NCBI GenBank assembly: GCA_937892695.1
Contig: CALBJK010000072.1
Span: forward strand, 1-44,630
DNA from: an uncultured Prevotella sp.
GTDB lineage: Bacteria > Bacteroidota > Bacteroidia > Bacteroidales > Bacteroidaceae
DNA: 44,630 nt
Direction: 5' to 3'
Positions 8,583 to 16,737 of this stretch are shown piece after piece; the stretch's first letter is position 1, and every line of letters begins with the position of its first letter. The position numbers and the translations under genes are program-made. Under the pieces are notes generated by a model. The model ran no database searches. It worked only from the letters and a program-made list of their open reading frames with translations, and was not told the origin of the DNA.

Positions 8583-8936
8583 TTATTCAAAATACCCGTA
8601 CAAAGTTTTCTTGTCATAGACAAGCTCGATGGTGTACTTATGGCTTTCGTCCTCGTCGGGAACAAACAACACTTTCTCTACTGGACTTAATGTTGTCTGT
8701 TCGTTGCACATTACATGACCGTTTTCGTCTTTTATAATGATGGCCACATTGCTTATTAAGCTATCCGAGGAAAGAGTTACACCGTCTTCGTCATAATTGA
8801 CGACAGGTACATCGTTACGATGAGTTCCTTCCTTGTCTTTTGGATTTGACTCGTACAATTGTACGTTTCCATTTTGTGCGTAAAGCCCAGACATTGTAAA
8901 AAGTCCGAACAATAATAGAAATAGATTTTGTTTCAT
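8583..8936 (-). CDS. DUF3244-like small exported protein
   Basis: This 117-aa protein has a signal peptide (MKQNLFLLLFGLFTMSGLYA, then Q). Its short beta-rich mature part carries SNVAIIIKDENGHVMCNEQTT and ends in YTIELVYDKKTLYGYFE. The pattern of a central strand I-x-I-x-D-x-x-G-x-V and a C-terminal Y-x-I-x-L-x-Y-x-x-x-x-L-Y-G-x-F is that of DUF3244, a Bacteroidales-specific exported family with an Ig-like fold and no known function. The gene is first in a minus-strand group with the lipoprotein (25-base gap) and has its own putative promoter upstream. It lies 145 bases downstream of the TPR regulator, which may control it; that is inferred from position alone. Confidence 0.78.
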   Translation of the reverse strand: MKQNLFLLLFGLFTMSGLYAQNGNVQLYESNPKDKEGTHRNDVPVVNYDEDGVTLSSDSLISNVAIIIKDENGHVMCNEQTTLSPVEKVLFVPDEDESHKYTIELVYDKKTLYGYFE

Positions 8937-8971
8937 TTTTTTGTTGTTAGTTCGTTTTATTTTTACGTCGG

Positions 8972-8999
8972 CAAAGGTACAATGATGGCTAACAACAAA
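8972..8999 (-). promoter_or_regulatory. Putative promoter for the DUF3244-lipoprotein group
   Basis: On the minus strand, TACCTTTG (8979-8972) matches the TAnnTTTG -7 element exactly. A TTTG (8999-8996) lies 16 bases upstream of it, slightly closer than the usual -33 spacing. The predicted start of transcription is about 30 bases before the ATG at 8936. Confidence 0.5.
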
Positions 9000-9080
9000 A
9001 GAATTTCACGATTGACAAAAGATTGACTTTTAGTTTTTCATATTGACAGAATATTGACAAACACGATCTAAATAATTGTA

Positions 9081-10844
9081 TTACAGGTCATTAATCATTT
9101 TATCTAACTGTGCTCCTGTTCCTTCTTCGTTTGTCATTTTCTTGTAAAGACGTTTGCGAGCCACAGACACTGCGCTCGTTGTCAACCCTATAAGCTGGCT
9201 CGTTTCGACAACGCTAAGCCTCATTCGGATAAGCAGACAAATGTGATATTCCTGAATACTGAGCTTTGACATATTATAGAGTTTTACCTTGAAGTCTTTC
9301 ACAAGCTGATTTACGGTATTGTCGAGCATTTGAAATTCTGCGTTTGACAAGGGTTTTCCGCTTTTGGGATTGGTCTTGAATACAGAAAGCTTCTTTTCTA
9401 TTTGTCCATAAATCTCAGTTTTCATAAACTCCATGCTTTCTTGTTTTCTGATTATCTTGCTCTGTTCAGAACGTCTGTTTATCTCCACAAGCTCGTCTTT
9501 CTGTTTTTCGAGAAGTGTTGCCAGTTCCTCATTCTTTCCTTTGTATTGACGCAGTTGTTCTTCCAGCTTCAATATTTCCCTTTCATTTTCCTCACGGAAT
9601 TCTTTGGTCTGCTCGTATTGTTGTTTTTTTATCTGGCCGAGAATGAGGTATTGCTTCTTTCGTTTTATGTTTACCCTCAATGCGATACTTGTTGCTATGA
9701 CAGATAGAACAGCAAGCAGTGTTATTATAATAAGGTACACGACGGCCTCACGGCTATTGTCCACTTTCAGTTGAGCATTGGCTTTTACATATTTATTATA
9801 ATTGAACAATGCGTTGGAACGCGCAATTGTTTCCTGAGCTTTAAGCTTAGTAGCCGAATCTACGCTCTGCTCATAAAGTCCAGAATATTTGATTATACTA
9901 TCAGGAATAGCTCTTTTATTGAATATTTTTAGCATACAAAGAACAGCATCCTCTTTTTCGTATATTGTTCCTGATTTCAAAATCTCACTTCCATATTTGT
10001 AAGCAGAATCCTGCAAGCCAACTCCTTGATAAGCTAACATAATGATTATTTTGTCGGTGTTTGGATCGGTAGAAAAAGAGTTCTTGTATTTATGGATAAT
10101 TTCAAGTGCTTTGTGATATTGCTTGTTGTCAACATAAGTTCCAGCCATTTGCATATAAATATCACCTAATAAATTAGGCTTGTTCATCTTTTCTGCCAAT
10201 CTGATAACTTTATTATAATAAAAAATACTGGAGTCTAAACGACCAACCCAACTGTAAGCGTATGCAATATCTCGCAAACTAAAAATAATATTATCTGTAT
10301 TTTTTAACTTTACGTCATTATGATATGATTTTATGAAAGATTTAATAGCAAGATTAGTAAATCCTTGCTTTAAAAGAATATGCCCGCACTGATTGTTTAT
10401 CATGCTCCTCATTTTCAGGTTTTCTCCTTCGGGCAGGAGTTCTTCGGCTTTGTTGAAAAAGTCGAGAGCCTGTGGAGCGTCGTTCAGGTCGCGGCAAACG
10501 CTGGCGGCGTAGTAGTAGGCTTGGGGCAGCAGACGGCTGTCGCCGCCGTTCTCGTAGTGGGCGACGACGCTGAAGGCTTCCTTGTTGCTGCGCGGGACAA
10601 TGTAGTTCTTGTCGGCCGACTTCAGACGCAGCAGACGGTAGTACCATCGGGCATCTGACGACATCGAGGCTGTATCCTTGGCTACGGTGTCGAGCAGTCG
10701 CTCGGCTTCGCGTGGACTGGATTCGCAAAGACTGTCGGCACGTGTGAGCACGGCCGGATAGTCAGGCTTTCCACACGACGACACAAACATTGATGCTGCG
10801 ACAGCAACAATCAAAAAATAAAACAACATTATCCGGTGCATCAT
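9081..10844 (-). CDS. Membrane-anchored TPR protein with C-terminal HTH, probable regulator
   Basis: This 587-aa protein has the layout of Bacteroidales TPR-sensor regulators. A lipoprotein-like signal (lipobox VSSC, C24) precedes TPR-like helical repeats (about residues 30-345). One transmembrane helix spans about 367-391 (VVYLIIITLLAVLSVIATSI). A long charged coiled coil spans about 395-470. The C-terminus (about 525-570) is a helix-turn-helix-like region, with VVETSQLIGLTTSAVSVARKRLYKK resembling the LuxR/DUF6377-type end. The TPRs would sense in the periplasm and the HTH act in the cytoplasm; that is inference. Base composition changes sharply inside the gene: the first about 150 codons are GC-rich, the rest AT-rich. 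Immediate downstream genes encode exported proteins and are plausible targets. Confidence 0.8.
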   Translation of the reverse strand: MMHRIMLFYFLIVAVAASMFVSSCGKPDYPAVLTRADSLCESSPREAERLLDTVAKDTASMSSDARWYYRLLRLKSADKNYIVPRSNKEAFSVVAHYENGGDSRLLPQAYYYAASVCRDLNDAPQALDFFNKAEELLPEGENLKMRSMINNQCGHILLKQGFTNLAIKSFIKSYHNDVKLKNTDNIIFSLRDIAYAYSWVGRLDSSIFYYNKVIRLAEKMNKPNLLGDIYMQMAGTYVDNKQYHKALEIIHKYKNSFSTDPNTDKIIIMLAYQGVGLQDSAYKYGSEILKSGTIYEKEDAVLCMLKIFNKRAIPDSIIKYSGLYEQSVDSATKLKAQETIARSNALFNYNKYVKANAQLKVDNSREAVVYLIIITLLAVLSVIATSIALRVNIKRKKQYLILGQIKKQQYEQTKEFREENEREILKLEEQLRQYKGKNEELATLLEKQKDELVEINRRSEQSKIIRKQESMEFMKTEIYGQIEKKLSVFKTNPKSGKPLSNAEFQMLDNTVNQLVKDFKVKLYNMSKLSIQEYHICLLIRMRLSVVETSQLIGLTTSAVSVARKRLYKKMTNEEGTGAQLDKMINDL

Positions 10845-11022
10845 TTATTCTCTCTTTTTAATATTAGGTGTCCTTGCCTTTCCGTATCGTATAGTAATAC
10901 TTTTCTAAATACGCGCTTCGACATGGTGCAGACGGAACACAACTGCAAAATTAATAAATTAGTCGGTAATCACCGAAATACAATAAACGAACATGCTCAA
11001 CCCATGTCTATACACCTTATTT
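10845..11022. other. Divergent intergenic region between TPR regulator and HU gene
   Basis: The 10845-11240 gap has no convincing gene. On the minus strand TAATTTTG (10953-10946) matches the -7 consensus for the TPR regulator, with a leader of about 95 bases and no clear -33 box. The HU promoter and its leader occupy 11023-11240. Confidence 0.35.
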
Positions 11023-11053
11023 TTTGAAAAGGCTTGCAGAAGCTGTACCTTTG
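11023..11053 (+). promoter_or_regulatory. Bacteroidetes-type promoter for the HU gene
   Basis: TTTG (11023-11026) and TACCTTTG (11046-11053) match the -33 and -7 consensus with a 19-base spacer, the usual distance. Transcription from here gives a leader of about 180 bases before the HU ATG. A hairpin is possible at its start: TTGCATCG (11051-11058) with CGATGCAA (11075-11082). Confidence 0.7.
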
Positions 11054-11240
11054 CATCGCAGTTCGGGAGAAACCCGATGCAAGGTAAAACGCCGGAGGCA
11101 CAAAGCCACATAACCGGAATGACAAACAGGGCAATCCGATGTCGACTAAGGACTACCCGACATGAAAGACACACAGGCAGAAAGCCGATGGCGAATACCT
11201 TAATAATATTAATACACTTAAAAAGAAAGGAAAAACAACT

Positions 11241-11702
11241 ATGGCAGTAAAATTCAAGAAATTTCAGGCAAAACGTAACGACAAGTACAACGGCAAATGG
11301 TATGCACGTGCCGTGCACGAAGGAACGATAGACCTCGACGGTCTGGCCGACATAATGCAGGACAACTGTACCGTGAAACGCTCCGACATTCTGGCTGTGC
11401 TCAGCGAACTTGTGGAGACGATGCGCACACAGCTGCAGAACTCGGTGAAGGTGAAGCTCGACCGCTTCGGTACGTTCAAGATAGGACTGAACACCAAGCC
11501 TGCCGACACGGCCAAGGACTTCACCGTGAACAAGAACGTAATAGGCACCCACGTGCTCTTCCAGCCCGAACTGAAGATTGACAATAAGAAGAACCGCAGA
11601 AAGGCTTTCCTCGATGGAGTAAAACTCGTTGAGACCACCCTCTACGACAAGCCCGACAAGACTACGGACAGCGGCCAGGACACAGAAGAAAATAATCAAT
11701 AG
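11241..11702 (+). CDS. HU-family (histone-like) DNA-binding protein
   Basis: This 153-aa protein belongs to the Bacteroidales HU-related DNA-binding family. It is longer than classic HU (about 90 aa) because of an N-terminal extension. The HU-like core includes the dimerisation helices (about residues 28-65, SDILAVLSELVETMRTQL) and KVKLDRFGTFKIGLNTKPA, equivalent to the HU strand motif leading to the DNA-binding arms. The tail (residues 135-153) is acidic and polar (GQDTEENNQ). It would bend or coat DNA in the nucleoid. A purine-rich AAAGGAAAAA lies just before the ATG. A strong promoter with a long leader precedes it, a hairpin terminator follows, and a smalltalk gene comes next, an arrangement typical of this family. 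Confidence 0.9.
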   Translation: MAVKFKKFQAKRNDKYNGKWYARAVHEGTIDLDGLADIMQDNCTVKRSDILAVLSELVETMRTQLQNSVKVKLDRFGTFKIGLNTKPADTAKDFTVNKNVIGTHVLFQPELKIDNKKNRRKAFLDGVKLVETTLYDKPDKTTDSGQDTEENNQ

Positions 11703-11734
11703 TTAGCAATTAGTTGTTGGATTAGTGCCTTCGG

Positions 11735-11764
11735 AAAGAGACATCCAATACAGGGTGTCTCTTT
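11735..11764 (+). terminator. Hairpin terminator after the HU gene
   Basis: AAAGAGACATCC (11735-11746) pairs with GGGTGTCTCTTT (11753-11764) through 12 positions including one G-T pair, leaving a six-base loop. The arm ends in a short T run. It may only partly stop transcription, allowing some read-through into the smalltalk gene. Confidence 0.6.
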
Positions 11765-11814
11765 CTAATGTCGGAAAATAACTATAATAATCTAAAAAAG
11801 AAAGGAGAAACACA

Positions 11815-11916
11815 ATGGAAAAGAAGAAAAATTCGGTATGGAGTATAGTTCTGAAGGTTATAATAGCTGCAGCCACCGCCCTGCTCGGTGCGCTCGGACT
11901 GGAGATGACCGTCTGA
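11815..11916 (+). CDS. Smalltalk protein (33-residue membrane peptide)
   Basis: This short open frame encodes 33 residues: a basic start (MEKKKNSVWS), one hydrophobic helix (IVLKVIIAAATALLGALGL) and EMTV. It has a strong ribosome-binding site, AAAGGAG, eight bases before the ATG, unusual for this phylum and good evidence that it is translated. The pattern of short charged N-terminus, Trp, and a helix with Lys-Val-Ile-Ile and Gly-rich end matches the family annotated as smalltalk protein in Bacteroides. From memory these genes usually sit after an HU gene and often before an N-acetylmuramoyl-L-alanine amidase. Here the HU gene is present but no amidase follows. Function is unknown; a single-pass inner-membrane peptide is inferred. 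Confidence 0.85.
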   Translation: MEKKKNSVWSIVLKVIIAAATALLGALGLEMTV

Positions 11917-11936
11917 CCGTGACATCCGTTTAGTTT

Positions 11937-11975
11937 TTCGGCTCCGATCGCTTAATAAGGCGACCGGAGCTGAAA
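11937..11975. terminator. Stem-loop between convergent smalltalk and hutI genes
   Basis: GCTCCGATCGC (11941-11951) pairs with GCGACCGGAGC (11960-11970) with one mismatch, extended by TCGG/CTGA-type pairs outside. It lies exactly between two converging genes and could end both transcripts, although neither side has a long T run after the stem. Confidence 0.5.
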
Positions 11976-11986
11976 TGTAGAATATC

Positions 11987-13216
11987 TTAAATCTTGGATA
12001 AGAACACCTTTTCGACAATGGGTGTGGTATAAGCGTAAGGGATAAAGTCGATTGACGACAATGGACTTGTTATGAAGAAATCGGCAACCTTGCCTACGGC
12101 TATTGATCCGTAGTCGCTGCTAAGACCCATAGCGTAGGCTCCGTTGACGGTGGCGGCGTTGATGGCCTCGGACGGAAGCATCCGCATCTTGATGCAGGCC
12201 AGAGAGACGACAAACTTCATGTCGCCCGACGGTGTCGAGCCGGGATTGTAGTCGGAGGCTATAGCCACGCCCAGTCCGGAGTCTATCATCTTGCGTACCT
12301 TGGCGTATGGCATATTCAAGAAGAACGATGTGCCCGGCAGAGCTGTGGGCATGGTAGGGGTGTCGCGTAAAATACCTATTTCGTCTTCGGTCATGTTCTC
12401 AAGATGGTCGACAGACAAGGCTCCATGCTTAACGCCCACTTCAACGCCACCCGAAGAAGCCAGTTCGTCGGCGTGAATCTTCGGTCGAAGTCCCCACTTC
12501 GCTCCGGCTTCCAATATGCGGTCGGTCTCTTCGGGCGTGAAAAAGCCCTTGTCACAGAACACGTCGATGAAATCGGCCAGACGTTCGCGTCCCACTTCGG
12601 GCAGCATTTCGTCGATGACGAGCCGCACATAGTCGGGCTGCGTCATGCCGCGTCCTATGGCGTGAGCACCGAGAAAGGTTGACACGACAGTCAGCTGCGA
12701 GTCTTCTTTCAGCCGACGTATGACACGGAGCATTTTCAGCTCGTCGCGTGTGTTTAGCCCGTATCCGCTCTTTATTTCGACGCAGCCTGTGCCTTTCATA
12801 CGAATTTCGTCGAGCCGGGCCATCGCTTCGTCGTAGAGCTGCTGCTCAGTGTAGGAATGGAGCAAGTCGGCCGAATTGAGGATGCCTCCTCCGCGACGGG
12901 CAATCTCGACATAGCTCAGGCCGCGAATCTTGTCGACAAACTCATGTTCGCGACTTCCGGCAAAGACAAGGTGTGTGTGGGAGTCGCACCACGACGGCAA
13001 AACCGCCCCTCCGCGTGCGTCCTCGGTGCGGTCGGCGGCAATACCCTCGGGTGGCATTGCCGACATAGTCCCGAAATCCTTGAATCGTCCGTCTTCTACC
13101 AACAGCCAAGCATCCGACAGTGTCTCTAATCGGGACATGTCACGCCCCTGAAGCCGGTGGCTCCGCTCGCGGTCTATGCCCGCGAGCAGCCCGATGTCGG
13201 TGACTAACAGTCGCAT
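11987..13216 (-). CDS. hutI: Imidazolonepropionase
   Basis: HutI hydrolyses 4-imidazolone-5-propanoate to N-formimino-L-glutamate, the third step of histidine degradation. The 409-aa length is standard. Amidohydrolase metal and substrate motifs are visible: DSHTHLVFAGSREHEF (metal-binding HxH), EIKSGYGL, a HADE motif in KIHADELASSGG, a later DHLENMTEDEI, and ASDYNPGSTPSG with the catalytic-site aspartate. It is the last gene of the hut operon and overlaps the end of hutH by 13 bases, suggesting translational coupling. The C-terminus (EKVFLSKI) is intact. Confidence 0.95.
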   Translation of the reverse strand: MRLLVTDIGLLAGIDRERSHRLQGRDMSRLETLSDAWLLVEDGRFKDFGTMSAMPPEGIAADRTEDARGGAVLPSWCDSHTHLVFAGSREHEFVDKIRGLSYVEIARRGGGILNSADLLHSYTEQQLYDEAMARLDEIRMKGTGCVEIKSGYGLNTRDELKMLRVIRRLKEDSQLTVVSTFLGAHAIGRGMTQPDYVRLVIDEMLPEVGRERLADFIDVFCDKGFFTPEETDRILEAGAKWGLRPKIHADELASSGGVEVGVKHGALSVDHLENMTEDEIGILRDTPTMPTALPGTSFFLNMPYAKVRKMIDSGLGVAIASDYNPGSTPSGDMKFVVSLACIKMRMLPSEAINAATVNGAYAMGLSSDYGSIAVGKVADFFITSPLSSIDFIPYAYTTPIVEKVFLSKI

Positions 13217-14694
13217 GGCTGCTCCCTCAGAAATTGGACAGAAGCGGCGATATGCGGATACATCACCTCGTCGTTGACGATGAACGGCACCACGTGGCGG
13301 TAGGCTTCGTGCAGACTCTCAACGGCAGGCGACGACTTCAGCGGACGGCGGAAGTCAAGAGCCTGGGCGGCATTGAACAGTTCGATGGCGAGCACACGCT
13401 CTGTATTAAGAACGACTTTGTAGAGCTTGATGGCGGCGTTGGCTCCCATGCTTACGTGATCCTCCTGACCCTGGCTCGAAGGTATGCTGTCTACCGACGA
13501 CGGTGTACAGAGACTCTTGTTCAGACTAACCACTGAAGCGGCGGTGTACTGAGTGATCATGAATCCGCTGTTCACGCCCGGATTGGCCACAAGGAAACTC
13601 GGCAGACCACGCGTGCCGGAAATAAGCTTGTAGATGCGCCGCTCAGAAATGTTAGCCAATTCGCTCATGCCAATGGCCAGGAAATCCATAGGCAGGGCGA
13701 TAGGCTCACCGTGGAAGTTGCCGGCAGAAATGATGAGGTCGTCGTCAGGACAAACTGTAGGATTGTCTGTGGCCGAATTGATTTCGACATCGATGACCGA
13801 GCGTACATAGTCCATTGTGTCGCGGGCTGCACCGTGTACCTGAGGTATGCAGCGGAACGAGTAAGGGTCCTGGACGTAGGATTTAGGCTTTTCTCCGATT
13901 TGGCTGCCCTGCAACAACTGTCTCATGCGTCGGGCGGTGGCGAGCTGTCCCTTATGCGGACGAACCAGATGGACAGCATCGGTGAAAGGTTCGACCAGTC
14001 CGCAGTAGGCATCGAGCGACATGGCTGCGATACGGTCGGCCCAGTCGCAAAGCCGTCTGCTGTTAATCAAGGCCCAGACAGCGAATGCACTCATGTTCTG
14101 GGTGCCGTTGAGCAGAGCCAGACCTTCCTTCGAGGCAAGCTGTATCGGGGTCCATCCTTTCAGCTGCAGCAGTTCGGCGGCAGGCATCACGCGCCCTTCA
14201 TATTCTACTTCGCCGAGACCTACGAGCGGAAGCGACAGATGAGCCAGCGGTACGAGGTCGCCGGAAGCACCGAGAGAACCTTGCATGTAGACTATCGGGA
14301 AGACATCGTTATTAAAGAAATCGACAAGACGCTCCACAGTGTCGAGCTTGCAGCCCGAATAGCCATAGGAAAGCGACTGAACTTTCAGCAGAAGCATTAT
14401 CTTGACAATCTCATTGGGAACACGGTCGCCCGTTCCACAGGCATGAGACATCATCAGATTGATCTGTAACTGGGCAAGATGGTCTTTGCCTATCGACACA
14501 TTGCACAGCGAACCGAAACCGGTAGTAACTCCATAAATCGGCGACTTGGTCTGGGCAATCTTCTTGTCGAGATATTCGCGGCATCGCACTATACGGCTGC
14601 GGGCATCATCGCTTAGTTCTATCTTCCAACCGTTACTTATTATTTGACCGATGCGTTCGATGGTGAGATGTTCGGCCGAGATTTGGTGAATCAT
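13204..14694 (-). CDS. hutH: Histidine ammonia-lyase
   Basis: HutH removes ammonia from L-histidine to give trans-urocanate, the first step of the pathway. It is a 496-aa member of the MIO lyase family. The MIO prosthetic group forms from A143-S144-G145 in GSLGASGDLVPLAHL, almost the classic 142-144 numbering. Other conserved segments are YGVTTGFG (Tyr of the active site), QDPYSFRC and SSQGQEDHVSMG. The start at 14694 (MIHQISAEHL) is chosen over an upstream ATG because AAAGG lies just before it. It begins 24 bases after hutU and overlaps hutI by 13 bases. Confidence 0.96.
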   Translation of the reverse strand: MIHQISAEHLTIERIGQIISNGWKIELSDDARSRIVRCREYLDKKIAQTKSPIYGVTTGFGSLCNVSIGKDHLAQLQINLMMSHACGTGDRVPNEIVKIMLLLKVQSLSYGYSGCKLDTVERLVDFFNNDVFPIVYMQGSLGASGDLVPLAHLSLPLVGLGEVEYEGRVMPAAELLQLKGWTPIQLASKEGLALLNGTQNMSAFAVWALINSRRLCDWADRIAAMSLDAYCGLVEPFTDAVHLVRPHKGQLATARRMRQLLQGSQIGEKPKSYVQDPYSFRCIPQVHGAARDTMDYVRSVIDVEINSATDNPTVCPDDDLIISAGNFHGEPIALPMDFLAIGMSELANISERRIYKLISGTRGLPSFLVANPGVNSGFMITQYTAASVVSLNKSLCTPSSVDSIPSSQGQEDHVSMGANAAIKLYKVVLNTERVLAIELFNAAQALDFRRPLKSSPAVESLHEAYRHVVPFIVNDEVMYPHIAASVQFLREQPCDC

Positions 14695-14717
14695 TGTTTT
14701 CCTTTTATTGTTATTCA

Positions 14718-16724
14718 TTAATATTCCAATCCGTCGATGATGCTGTCGTCGACAAGATTCGGCATAGTCACTTCAAGTTCCGGTGTGCGCTTCATTTCGC
14801 GTTGAATGCTTCGCATAGAACCTTCGTTGCGTGCCCAACTGCGTCGGGCGATGCCGTTGTTGACATCCCAGAACAGCATTTCGCTGATGCGACGGTTGCT
14901 GTCGTCTGATCCGTCGATAACCATTCCGAAACCACCGTTAACCACTTCGCCCCAGCCAACGCCGCCTCCGTTGTGGAGCGACACCCATGTAGCACCACGG
15001 AACGCGTCGCCGATGACATTTTGCACGGCCATGTCAGCGCACAGCTGTGATCCGTCATATATGTTGCTTGTCTCACGGAATGGCGAATCGGTGCCCGAAA
15101 CGTCGTGATGGTCGCGTCCGAGAACTACGGGGCGACTTATCTCGCCAAGCCGTATAGCTTTGTTGAAAGCCCGGGCTATTTTCATTCGTCCTTCACAGTC
15201 GGCATAGAGAATACGCGCCTGAGACCCTACTACAAGGTTGTTTTGTCCGGCTTGACGTATCCAATGGATATTGTCCTCCATCTGTCCCTGTATCTCGGAC
15301 GGAGCATCTTTCTTTATTTCTTCCATCACTTCGGCGGCAATGCGGTCGGTAACGGCAAGGTCTTCGGGACTGCCGGATGTACATACCCAACGGAATGGTC
15401 CGAAGCCGTAGTCGAAGAACATGGGTCCCATGATGTCCTGCACGTATGAGGGATAACGGAATCGTCCGTCAGGCAACGTGATGTCGGCACCTGCCCGTTT
15501 CGACTGAAGCAGGAAGGCATTGCCATAGTCGAAGAAATACATGCCGCGAGCAGTGAGCTTGTTGATTGCCGACACCTGCCTTCTCAATGAGGCCTGTACG
15601 CGCTCCTTGAACGTCTCAGGGTCGTCGGCCATCATACGTTTCGACTCGTCGAGAGACATGCCTGCGGGGTAGTAGCCTCCGGCCCACGGATTGTGGAGAG
15701 AAGTCTGGTCGCTGCCAAGGTCGACGTGAATGTCTTCTTCAGCAAGCCGCTCCCACAGATCGACGACATTGCCGACATAGGCCATCGAGACTGTGCGTTT
15801 CTGATGTACAGCATTCCGTATGGCAGGTATAAGCTCGTCGAGATTGGTATGCAATTCGTCCACCCATCCTTGCGAATAGCGTTTCTCTGCAGCTTTAGGA
15901 TTGATTTCAGCCACCACGCTAACCACACCGGCAATGTCACCGGCCTTGGGCTGTGCACCCGACATGCCGCCAAGCCCAGACGAGACAAAGAGCATACCGT
16001 GTATGTCCTTCTTGCCTCCGCTCTGTTTGCGGGCAGCATTGAGCACTGTGATTGTAGTGCCGTGGACGATGCCCTGCGGTCCGATGTACATGTAGGATCC
16101 GGCAGTCATCTGTCCATACTGGCTGACACCTAAAGCATTGAGCCGTTCCCAGTCGTCGGGCTTAGAATAGTTGGGTATCACCATTCCGTTGGTAACCACT
16201 ACCCGAGGCGCATCCTTGTGTGAAGGGAACAGCCCGAGGGGATGCCCTGAATACATCACGAGGGTCTGCTCGTCGCTCATCTGGCTGAGATATTGCATAG
16301 TCAGAAGATACTGCGCCCAGTTCTGGAAAACGGCTCCGTTGCCTCCATAAACGATAAGCTCGTGGGGGTGCTGGGCTACAGCCGGGTCGAGATTGTTCTG
16401 TATCATCAGCATGATTGCCGCCGCTTGTCTTGAACGATGCGGATAGGCATCGATGGAGCGGGCGTACATTTTATAGCGTGGACGGAAACGGTACATATAG
16501 ATGCGTCCGTTGTCTTTTAGTTCCTGTAGGAATTCAGGAGCCAGAACTGAATGGAACTCTTTAGGAAAATAGCGTAAGGCGTTGCGCAGGGCAAGTTTCT
16601 TCTCTTCAGGAGTAAGAATGTCCTTACGCTTAGGTGCATGGTTGACCTCGGGGTCATAAGGCATGGGGTCGGGCAACACATGGGGTATGCCACGACGTAT
16701 GTCTTCTGCAAAATGTTCTATCAT
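14718..16724 (-). CDS. hutU: Urocanate hydratase
   Basis: HutU adds water to urocanate to give imidazolonepropionate, using a tightly bound NAD+. At 668 aa it is the long urocanase form, like the eukaryotic and Bacteroidetes enzymes, rather than the about 555-aa proteobacterial form. Conserved segments include YGGNGAVFQNW, SGHPLGLFPS, VSSGLGGMSGAQ (nucleotide-binding), SDQTSLHNPWAGGYYP and GRDHHDVSGTDSPFRETS (active-site region), then VSLHNGGGVGWGEVVNGGFG. It starts 13 bases after ftcD ends and is followed by hutH after 23 bases, so all four genes probably share one transcript. Confidence 0.96.
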   Translation of the reverse strand: MIEHFAEDIRRGIPHVLPDPMPYDPEVNHAPKRKDILTPEEKKLALRNALRYFPKEFHSVLAPEFLQELKDNGRIYMYRFRPRYKMYARSIDAYPHRSRQAAAIMLMIQNNLDPAVAQHPHELIVYGGNGAVFQNWAQYLLTMQYLSQMSDEQTLVMYSGHPLGLFPSHKDAPRVVVTNGMVIPNYSKPDDWERLNALGVSQYGQMTAGSYMYIGPQGIVHGTTITVLNAARKQSGGKKDIHGMLFVSSGLGGMSGAQPKAGDIAGVVSVVAEINPKAAEKRYSQGWVDELHTNLDELIPAIRNAVHQKRTVSMAYVGNVVDLWERLAEEDIHVDLGSDQTSLHNPWAGGYYPAGMSLDESKRMMADDPETFKERVQASLRRQVSAINKLTARGMYFFDYGNAFLLQSKRAGADITLPDGRFRYPSYVQDIMGPMFFDYGFGPFRWVCTSGSPEDLAVTDRIAAEVMEEIKKDAPSEIQGQMEDNIHWIRQAGQNNLVVGSQARILYADCEGRMKIARAFNKAIRLGEISRPVVLGRDHHDVSGTDSPFRETSNIYDGSQLCADMAVQNVIGDAFRGATWVSLHNGGGVGWGEVVNGGFGMVIDGSDDSNRRISEMLFWDVNNGIARRSWARNEGSMRSIQREMKRTPELEVTMPNLVDDSIIDGLEY

Positions 16725-16737
16725 AAAGTCGGCGGTA

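Noticed and set aside
11077..11250. Possible 57-codon leader peptide before HU
   Set aside because: No ribosome-binding site, basic and low-complexity product, and it overlaps the HU start; no family match known to me.
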